Of a stretch of DNA of 64,000 nt, positions 9,972 to 19,700 are shown in pieces; the stretch's first letter is position 1; each line of letters begins with the position of its first letter. Below the pieces are notes generated by a model that was not told where the DNA came from, did no database searches, and saw nothing but the letters and a program-made list of their open reading frames with translations. The DNA comes from Bedellia somnulentella. Its lineage: Eukaryota > Arthropoda > Insecta > Lepidoptera > Bedelliidae. The stretch lies in contig OY755187.1 in NCBI GenBank assembly GCA_963576735.1, positions 3,472,001 through 3,536,000 of the forward strand, written 5' to 3'. A program made the position numbers and the translations under genes.

Positions 9972-11058
9972 GGTGTACCGAAGGGGGCACTATGGTAAAA
10001 AGACTTAGAAAATTTTCCTCAAAAAAAATTTTTTTTAAACATTTGTTTTTCGCGTTTTTGATCATTGGGGTCGACAGAGGGTATTAAAATAAGCAAATTA
10101 GATGCCTTGCGCTTTTCCTCTAACTCAAGTAGTTTTAGAGATATGGGCCTCCAAAGTTTACTCAAATGTATGGTAAAAAGACTTAGAAAATTTTCGTAAT
10201 ATGGCTAGCAGGTATAGCGAAGGGGGCGCAGGACTTAGAAAATTTTCCTCAAAAAAAGTTTTTTTTTAAAACATTCGTTTTTTGCGTTTTTGATCATTGG
10301 GGTCGACAGAGGGTATTAAAATAAGCAAATTAGATGCCTTGGGCTTTTCCTCTAACTCAAGTAGTTTTAGAGATATGGGCCTCCAAAGTTTCCTCAAATG
10401 TATGGTCAAAAGACTTAGAAAATTTTCCTCAAAGAAATCTCATTCTAAGCAATTCTATAAAGTAAGTAAGCATATAGGCATGCATCAGGCATTTAGGGCT
10501 CGCTCCGCTGCGCTACGCTCGCTCGTTTTATACATAATCTAACCTAACCTAACCTAATTAAATGTGACCACCTAACTTTTCTTTGTCTGCAGGGGGCTTT
10601 CGCCCCCCGACCCCCCCAAGCAGGGGGGCTCTGCCCCCCTGCACCCCCCGACATGCAAACAAGCGAGCAAGTATACATACAAACAGACATGCATCGTTAC
10701 GATACCTTTGAACGGCGATATCTCGAAAACGGAGCTTCGGAGAGAATGTTCTCAAGGGAGCTTATTTGCTTCTTTTATCATTCCCTACAAGATAAGCTAA
10801 TAAAAAGGGTTTTTTTTTTTCAAAATTTTTTCTAAGTCTTTTGACCATACATTTGAGGAAACTTTGGAGGCCCATATCTCTAAAACTACTTGAGATAGAG
10901 GAAAAGCCCAAGGCATCTAATTTGTTTATTTTTATACCCTCTGTCGACCCCAATGATCAAAAACGCAAAAAACGAATGTTTTTAAAAAAAACTTTTTTTG
11001 AGGAAAATTTTCTAAGTCCCGTTCCCATAGTGCCCCCTTCGGTACACCCCAACCGCAT
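9972..11058. mobile_element. Foldback (long-TIR) DNA element
   Basis: Ends are inverted: ggtgtaccgaagggggcact at 9972 and the reverse complement ending at 11058. A unit of about 205 bp (gacttagaaaattttcctca to ctcaaatgtatggt) occurs as direct copies at 9995-10195 and 10227-10433 and inverted at 10820-11022. The centre holds a GC-rich set of small stem-loops (10590-10655) and a short (CCTAA)n run. Open frames in the arms read alike in both orientations because of the inverted repeat and are not genes. No transposase is present. Confidence 0.7.
10540..10559. repeat. Short interstitial (CCTAA)n run
   Basis: taacctaacctaacctaa gives about three and a half units of the insect telomere repeat (TTAGG) on the opposite strand, inside the foldback element. 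Confidence 0.7.
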
Positions 11059-11410
11059 ATTACTTGTGCAAACTCCCACTGTTGATATCAACTGCTTCTT
11101 CTGATAATTTCTTTATGAATATATATATATTGTTTAATTTACTTCAAAGTTATAATTGTGTCAGGAATCTATGTTCTAATTACTTCACCTGGATGTAGCT
11201 GATGTTGGTATAGATTTTTGAATTAAAAATTTGGTAAATGTATTTTGAAGGCCTTTTGGTTCCTTTTCCCATATATGTAACTGCCATTGATAGGGTGTAA
11301 CTTGTTTGATCAACTTTCATAACATTATTTAGTATCATAAAAATGGCTTCCCATTTTATAGTTATAGAAGTAAAAACCTTTTCAATTTCTTGTTCCTCAA
11401 ACTGTAGCCA

Positions 11411-11668
11411 TGTAGTGCTGGCTTAGTATGTCACTACCCCTTTCTACCCATGGGTGTTGTAAGAGGCAAATAAGGATATGGGGTCTTAAGTGGTTTTTGG
11501 GTGATGCAGCTGGAGAACCATCACCAATGTATACTTTATTTCCACCATCTTGTCTTCCACCCCTATCAACTTCCAAATGTGGCTGAAGAGTTTTTAGCTC
11601 TTAAGAGCTTAAGCTCTGGCTACCCATTTTTTTGGATTTATGGCCTTGAGTATATATGTATGTATGTC
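11411..11668 (+). repeat. SINE-A copy
   Basis: Nearly complete SINE-A (tgtagtgctggcttagtatg to gagtatatatgtatgtatg), of a diverged subfamily with the gatgcagctggagaaccatc centre. Confidence 0.75.
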
Positions 11669-11893
11669 AAACTATAGAATAAAACTCTGCATAATTTTCA
11701 CTCAGCAGCTAACACACTCACTTAGAGTAATCTTGTATACTCTAGACTATCTACTCCTACAGATATCATAAATGCAGCTAAGGGATTTCAGGGCTCTAAG
11801 TAATGGCTATATAATATAATTTGAACCACAAATACTTTTTCATAATATTTTTGCTTTTAACTTCTAAAGTGGCTTAGTTAAAGATGTTGAATG

Positions 11894-12354
11894 AAGAGGC
11901 GACTAATGGTATTGGGGCTTTTAAGGGATTTTTGGGCGATGCGGTTGGAGACCCATCACCAAAAACCTTTGTTTTACCATCTTTTCCCCACTCAACTTTC
12001 CAAAAGTGGCTGAGGAATTTCTAATTCCTTAGCTCTGGCTACCCCTTCTAGGGATTTATAGCCGTGAGTATATGTATGTATGTATTCATACCTAGAATAG
12101 CACTCCTAATTCTTGCCGCAGGTGTCGTAATAGGCGACATTGGGATTTGGGGTCTTTTTATGTGGTTGTTGGGCGATAAGGCCTGAGAACCATCTTTAGG
12201 CAAGGCTTTGTTTCATGTATAGGCCGAAATAAATAATCTGTTCGACTAATGCCGTGTAGTGTCGGCTTAGAATAGCACTACCCCATTTCTTCCGGTGGGT
12301 GTACGTGAGAGGCGACTAACGGTATTGGGGCTATTAAGGGATTTTTGTGCGATG
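11894..12354 (+). repeat. Compound of three SINE-A pieces
   Basis: A head-truncated SINE-A (11894-12084) is followed by a variant head (12091-12200, cctagaatagcactcctaat), a linker (12200-12249, aggccgaaataaataatctg) and another SINE-A head (12250-12354). The same block, inverted, recurs at 17.4-18.0 kb, so it spread or was copied as a unit. It lies upstream of PP2C exon 1. Confidence 0.7.
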
Positions 12355-12502
12355 TTAAAGATGTTTATATAGCTCTGGCAGTATCTTTTCAGCTCTCTCC
12401 AATTTTTTTTCTTAATATCTATTATTATCAAATATTTTGTAAGGAAGATCTTTTAATGTGCGAATTCAATTAAAATGCCATATAAGGCAAAGGACCATAA
12501 AC

Positions 12503-12880
12503 CATAGAAAACTTTAAACTAAATAGAATGGAAAACAAATTTACTTTAGTACAAAAATTGTTAAAAATTCTGCAACAAATGAATTATCAATATAAGTTAT
12601 CCTTGCACCCTGATTGGTTGATTCACGCCCGATTTCTGAATTGAGTATTCAAGCTGAGAACGACTTAAGTGTTGATTTGTCTCATTCAGTTGTTAAGATT
12701 TCAATGCGACAGAACGATACTTAAGTAGTTCTCAGCTGGAATACTCAATTCAGAAATTGGGCGTCAATGTTCTGACTTTTGTTGGGCATACATTTGTCAT
12801 ACTAAGTCAGTGCCAATAAACTAAATCCCTTACGGAAATTACATTATTTGTTTCTTCTCCATTTAGATAAGTTCTCTATG
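12503..12880. mobile_element. hAT-like MITE (MITE-2) with nested MITE-1
   Basis: Terminal inverted repeats catagaaaactttaaactaa (left) and ctccatttagataagttctctatg (right) match the MITE-2 copies at 30.3-31.0 and 33.24-33.41 kb. The internal ccctgattggttgattca is shared with the 30.3 kb copy. A second element sits at 12626-12763. Confidence 0.65.
12626..12763. mobile_element. MITE-1 (Harbinger-like, 3-bp TSD)
   Basis: A 138-bp element with imperfect inverted repeats of about 45 bp (cgcccgatttctgaattgag at left), flanked by TCA on both sides. The related MITE-2 at 30.9 kb carries the empty site (gattggttgattcaatgttc), which confirms the insertion and its 3-bp target duplication. A second copy lies at 59719-59812. 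Confidence 0.8.
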
Positions 12881-12990
12881 TTGAAAACCCATCACCTATA
12901 ATACTTCATTTTAGTATACTTTTTCCAATCAAAAAGTGTCTGAAAAATTGCTAATTTCAAAGCTCTTGCTACCCATTTTTGTTGTTTGAA
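12881..12990 (+). repeat. Diverged SINE-A fragment
   Basis: The second half of SINE-A, much decayed: acccatcacctataatactt, aaagtgtctgaaaaattgct, gctcttgctaccca. Confidence 0.5.
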
Positions 12991-13189
12991 ATTTCGAGCA
13001 TTGGTTAGGTTAGGCAAATGTAAAACTGTTTTTTATTGTGCACTTATCAATTTAAGCACTAAGCAATATTGGTTTGCAGACCTTATCTTTATTAATAATA
13101 TTTGGGTGATGTTTCACATGTACTTAATGCAAATCAGGAAACCAAAGAAAATTTAACTTTTTACTTTCTGTCTCAAAAATATATAGTAT

Positions 13190-13382
13190 GTAATAATAAT
13201 TTAAGTTAAGTTAAATTAAGTTTAAGTTTAAACCAACTGTTTGCATGCGCCACGAAAATTTGGATTGTTAATAATTTTTGGCCGCCACTATACAGGCTAC
13301 GCGCCTAGTGTGGAGACCACTGTATAACAATGTATGAACCGTTTTTTGGAAATAAATAATATTTGTATTTGTATTTGAATAA
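13190..13382 (+). repeat. LINE 3' UTR fragment with (ATTTGT)n tail
   Basis: A short 5'-truncated LINE end: a GC-richer 3' UTR (ggccgccactatacaggcta), then aaataaataatatttgtatttgtatttg. No coding part remains. Confidence 0.4.
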
Positions 13383-13582
13383 ATTATTGTTCTTACTGTA
13401 TTTTCATCTACACCTATCCTTGTATGATTTGTTTGCAATGCTAACATATTTTTTTCACATATTGGTTAATAAATTTGAATACCTACTTGTTGTTAGTTGA
13501 CTTTATTATGTGTCTTCATTTAATACTACCTGTAGAATTATAAAAAAAGTTGCAACAGTAAACATAAATGCCATTATTACAG

Positions 13583-13773
13583 AATAATGGGCCAAACACT
13601 CTCGGAGCCAATAACAGAGAAGCAATCATCGACATGCCAAAACAGACAGTTCCATGTAGGCTCCTCGTGTATGCAGGGATGGCGGGTGTCCATGGACGAC
13701 TCGCACACACACATACTGTCCTTGCCTGAAGACCCTGGCACCGCTTTCTTTGCTGTGTACGATGGTCATGGAG
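13583..13773 (+). CDS. PP2C coding exon 1
   Basis: An acceptor (ccattattacag) precedes four untranslated bases and the ATG at 13587. The exon encodes residues 1-62 (MGQTLSEPI through DGHG) plus one base of Gly63. The donor is gag|gtatgg. The metal-binding MDD and DGHGG motifs are here. The last 16 bases and the donor are repeated 84 bp downstream. Confidence 0.93.
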
Positions 13774-16700
13774 GTATGGCAAATATTTACTGAATTTGAA
13801 ATCAGCTTGGTTATGCTTGGTTACCGTTATGAGTTTGGACTTACGATGGTCATGGAGGTATGGCAAATATTTACTGAATTTGAAATCAGCTTGGTTATGC
13901 TTGGTTACCGTTATGAGTTTGGACTTGAATTTTTATTTGATGTAGGAATGAGAGTACGGAAAATCATGAAATTGTTGAACTCAATTTATTTATTTAAGAC
14001 ATAAATATATCAGTAAGTAAAATTAATGTTCCAGTAGTAACCCTGTATGACAAATAAATGAATAATATAAATTTGTAATATTAACATAACTTCAAAAAAA
14101 GTCTTTTAATTCTACATATATATATAAACCTGCCAAGAAAATATTGATTATATTATGTGTGCTTATATTGAAAAAATTATAATCCACTTGATAGCGTATG
14201 AAGCATTGTTTGCTGAACAAACAAAAGTATACTTAAGGAACGCTTCTATTGTGTGATTAGTTCCGAGAGGGGAGGGTCCCTAAAAATGCTATGCTTTGTT
14301 CTTTTGTGTTAGTGTTTATCAGCAGCTTTTTTTGTTTTGTCCTTAAATCTAAAACACAGTACATAATAGATAATTTTCTTCCAGGTGCCAACATCGCAGA
14401 GTATGCTGGTAAACATCTACACAAATACATAACATATCGGCCTGAGTATCAACTGGGGAACATAGAAGAGGCGATGAAACAGGTAATTATAACATAATTA
14501 TATAGATATATATGACACATACATACATATACTCTCGGCTATGAATCCCTAGAAGAGGTAGCCAGAGCCAAGGAATTAGAAATGCCTCAGCCACTTTTGG
14601 AAGTTGCATGGGGAAAAGATGATGAAATAAAAGTTGTTGGTTTTGGGGCTCCAACCGCATCGCCCAAAAATACCTTTAAAGCGCTAATACTGTTAGTCGC
14701 CTCTTACGTACACCCACCGGAAGAAATGGGGTAGTGATATTCTAAGCCGACACTACACAGCATTATAATATAATACTCTCAAAACTCAAAAAACCATGCA
14801 TTAAATACAGAAAGAAGTGGCAGAGGTAACCATTTAAATCATTTCACATTATCTATATCTATACTTGTAATAAATCTGCAGAGAGGTCAATTTTGTACAT
14901 GAAATATATTTTCAAAATAACTATCAGGGGGTGATTACGATTAGTGATCGATACTGATGCCAAAAATGCAATCAGTAAAAATTTTTGTCTGTCTGTTTGT
15001 CGGTTTGTATGTTCCTTATTGAAACAAAAACTACTCGATAGATTTTAACGAAACTTGGCACAATTGTTCTTGATACTTCTGGGAAGGTTATAGTATACAG
15101 CAGAGTAAAGAAGGGGAATTTTGGTAAATTTCGGGAAAACGGGAGAAGTTACTCCATTTTTTAAGCTTCCGTCGTGTGTACTAATAGCCTTAATGGTTAA
15201 AGTTACATAGAAATCATGTATAACGGAAATGTTCTACATAAAATTGTCTAAATAATATTTCACAACAGCATATGTCTATCTTTTATGGTGAAACTCCTTA
15301 TAGCTTCTCAGTACGGAGGATTCTGATTATATTTGTTTACTCTGACTTTTATAATACTCTCACTCATCCTTAATTCAAAAGGTTAGTATTATTACCTATT
15401 AAATAAAAAAAGAATCATAGAAATCGGAAAATAAACACCAAAATTATACATGAAATAAGCCATTGCGCCGGTTTTTTTGTAGATTGTTATAAATACTTAT
15501 GGCGTTTCAACTTAACTTAATAATTTTCTTAATACTAACCGTTCATAAAAGCGCATTCTAAATCACAAAGCTGCACGGTGCTATATGGGCCGGCGCTGAC
15601 TGCCGGCATGGCATGGCAAAGGATTTCGGTACAGATATAGCATTTTTAATCTTATTTCCATGCGTATAGAATTCATTTTGACACAACGATGCCGAGGGAG
15701 GCCGCGGTAGGACAGAACGTCGGCATCGTTGTGTCAAAATGAAGTAAAATGAATTCTATACGCATAGTAATAAGATTAAAAATGCTATATCTGTACCGAA
15801 ATGCTTTGCCATGCCATGCCGGCAGTCAGCGCTGGCCCTAAGTTGCTATCATTGCGCTAAATTTCACAAAGCTTGTGCAGTGATTAAAGAAACCTCAGAA
15901 ATTAAAATTACAACGCTACCCATGCGAAGCTGGGCCAATCTAGTACATATTATAATTATGTACTCTAGTCACGAGAAGTAATGAAGAGTAGGGTGAATGT
16001 ATAGCAATTTTTGTACGACATATTAACATAGGTACCTAGATTAAGTATATCTCTAGATCAAGTCTGAGGAACACCTGTTTGACCCATTTCAAGGTCAACC
16101 TTGGCGTTGACCATGAAAACCTTCGGTTGAAAGTGTAATTTGGTAAATATGTACTGGCAGCTCAGGACACACACACATACAGACATAAGAGTTCCGTTGA
16201 CGTAATTTTACTAAGTGTAATTTAACATATTTTGCTATCGCGAAACTAATTAATTTTGATATTTAACTGCAGCGGGCTAACGTGTTATTTAAAAATAGTC
16301 TTTTTATTCAACACCTGCATGCTTAAATTAATTCGACCTTGATTTGATCAATGCGAGACAATTTGAAATATTGAATAAGTGTTTTATGAACGTGTTCTGA
16401 GACTGTTAATTTTCAATTAAGGATTATACCTCATCGATTTTATAACAGTGATCTGCGAATTTCAAATGTATTAGGTTATAAAAAAACGGTAAAATGCGCG
16501 TTGGTTCGCGCCCGAAGGCGAAGGGATGCGTTCCATTAGTTTTACACGTGATGTTTTAGAAGTATTAGTACCTCTGCCAACCCCGTCGGGGATATACGGC
16601 GTGAACATTTGAGTTTGATTGAGTAAATTTCTGTATTTATGTACAATTCTGTTACTATTATCAATGTCGAATTAAACTAAAAAGATAGGGTTTGACCTGT

Positions 16701-19700
16701 TAAACTTTTATTTTACGTCGTTTTTTTTTGTTATAATGCCAACAGATAGGCATCAAGAAATTTCAGCTCTCTTATTATCTTACGGTGGACACACATGGAC
16801 CAAATAGAGTGTGCGCTCGAAAAGGCCGGCGTCCGAAGTATGACGAATAAAAGAGCATGTATGAAAAGGTTGATGGACGTAAACGAAGCTAGAGAGGTTT
16901 GCCAGGATCGTACAAAGTGGCGATCAACAGTCTCTGCCTACCCCAATGGGAAATAATGGCGTCAGTATGTGTTGTATTATTATCTAAAAATAGCGTATAA
17001 GCAGTTACGCTAAAACTGAAATGATGCAATTTGGCCTTAAACTTACAAAAGTGGTCGCGGCAACCCTAAGTTACCCGAATATTATGCAAATTATTTTTTA
17101 TGAGTCAACTACAATTACGTAGAAACTGTTTCTTGCGTGTTCAAGTTGCGGCGATTTTTACATGATACTAAAAATACCCTTGCTTTTTATTAATACTTGT
17201 TTGGTGTTAGTAATTTATTTTTATGACTTTGACGAATTTTTCGGTTGTTATTTTGACGGAGTAGTGTTACAAAAGAGTAATATGGAATAAACGTTGCTCT
17301 ACAATTATTTTTGTTTTAATTCTAAGGTATAAGATAATTTATTGACTTTACTAGTTATCCGAGTTATTTTTTTTGTTAATGATGCACTGTCATTTATCTT
17401 TAGTAGATACATACATATATACATATACTCACGGCTATAGATCCCTAGAAGGGGTAGCCAGAGCTAAGGAATAAAAATTACTCTGCCACTTTTGGAAACT
17501 TTAGTGGGGAAGAGATGGTAAAATAAAGGTTGTTGGTGATGGGTCTCCAACCGCATCACAAAAATTCCTTAATAGCCCCAATACCGTTAGTCGCCTCTTA
17601 CGTACACCCACCAGAAGAAATGGGGTAGTGCTATTCTAAGCCGACACTATACGGCATTAGTCGATCAGATTATTTATTTCGGCCTATACATGAAACAAAG
17701 CCACGCCTAAAGATGGTTCTCAGACCTTATCGCCCAGCAACCACATAAAAAGGCCCCAAAACCCAATGTCGCCTATTACGACACCCGCGCGAAGAATTAG
17801 GAGTGCTATTCTAGGTATGTATACATACATACATACATATACTCACGGCTATAAATCCCTAGAAGGGGTAGCCAGAACTAAGAAATTCGAAATTTCCTCA
17901 GCCACGTTTGGAAAGTTGAGTGGGGTAAAGATGGTAGAATAAAGGTTGTTGGTCATGGGTCTCCAACCGCATCGCCCAAAAATCCCTTAAAAGCCCCAAC
18001 ACCGTTAGTCGCCTCTTACGTACACCCACCGGAAGAAATGGTAATGGTAATTGTAATGGCACATAGGTATGAATAATGTTGTATATATGTGTCTAGGTAT
18101 GATTATGAATGAAATGTGAAAATAAATAACCATTCATTTTCACATACTCACGCCATTAGTTACAATTGGGTCATCCACGGACTATAGATCACCACTTTGT
18201 GTAACCCGAATTTTCAATTATTTCCAGGGTTTCCTGGACCTAGACCAAGCGATGCTGGAAGAAGATATGCTGCAAGAGAAAGTGGCTGGCAGCACCGCTG
18301 TGTGCGTCCTCATCAAAAACAACACCCTGTATTGCGCTAACGTGGGGGACTCCAGAGCCATAGCTAGTGTGCGGGGAATGGTAAGTATTAAATTTATTTG
18401 TGACATTAGAATCCAGCAGGGGTTGACTGGAATACAGAACTAGTATATTTTCAAAAGCACCGCAGTATGTGTCTTCATCAAGAACAACACCCTGTATTGC
18501 GCTATTGTAAAGGATTCGAGGGCCATTGCTAGTGTGCAGGGAATGGTATGTATATGTCGTGGCCATATCGTAAATTTGAACACATCATGAAATGATCGAT
18601 CATTTCATGAAATAGTCGTATTTCATGAAATGTTCAACTGTTTATTGGCCACATCGTGATGTGGTTTGGGCAGATCAATGATAAGAAATCGTTTCTCGAT
18701 ATGGCCAACTAAACGCGCGGCCTCTTCATGATATGGTTAAGATTATTTGGTCATATCGTAAAGTGGTTACATTAATTACCGGAAGAGACGCTGAAAACGC
18801 TTCGTTTTTGTGTGAAGATGGCGGTCGCTGTCAAAAGTGTTATTTCTCGCAGTAAAAAAGTTAATAATTCGTTATTAAGCGAGGAAGAAAGTGATAACAA
18901 AAGAGTTTTCGACGAAAAGGTTCCCGAATACTTTGCAATTAAGATGTTCGTTAAGCACACTATCCAGCACCTTAGCCAAAGTCATAGCAAGAGATATAGG
19001 TCTATAATTATTTTTGTCAGATGTGTCCCTGTCTTGTTTTTAACTGTTGGTACAACTATGGTCTTCATCAGATCTGCTGGTAGATAGTTATGACGCAGAC
19101 AGAAGGCAAATAACATGGGTAGAACCCTGGGAAGGTGAACACCCGCATGTTGTATATGCTCGATGCTGAGCCCGTCGTGCCCCCGTGACTTATTTCTTAT
19201 TTAAAAACACAAATTAACGCGGACGAAGTTGCGGGGAACACCTAGTAGATATATATGTATACTCAATCTTAAAACAACTTTACAGGTAGAAGTCCTCTCA
19301 TACGACCACAAACCGAACAACGAAGAAGAGCTAAGACGTATCACAGCGGGAGGCGGCTGGGTACATCTCAACAGGGTCAATGGAAACTTGGCTTTGAGCA
19401 GAGCGCTCGGAGATTATGTGTTTAAGAGGAACGGACGGGTGTCGCCGAGGGAACAGATTGTTACTGGTAAATATATAGTAAATATAAGGGAAAATTTAGA
19501 TGTTTTAATTTTTTGATGTTTGTTACGTAATTGCGGCTTAATTCCTTGACGGTTTTTTTGGAAATCAGGCAGTCAGGTTATAACAGCATACTACCTATAG
19601 GTTACTTTTTGGCATTTTTATGTCGGAAAAATAAACAGTTCTTGAGGTGTGGTTCAAAAAACGGGTGGTAGAGCCAGATTGTACGGATAAATGAATTGCA

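Noticed and set aside
10297..10542. 81-codon open frame starting GSTEGIKISK
   Set aside because: It lies in the arms of a foldback element and recurs inverted at 10762-10953 only because of the inverted repeat. No family resemblance.
10540..10559. Telomere or telomere-fusion site
   Set aside because: Only about three and a half CCTAA units, inside a foldback element. Too short for a telomeric tract.
18240..18566. - strand open frame of 108 codons over exon 3 and its copy
   Set aside because: Antisense of PP2C exon 3; its apparent internal repeat simply reflects the exon duplication.
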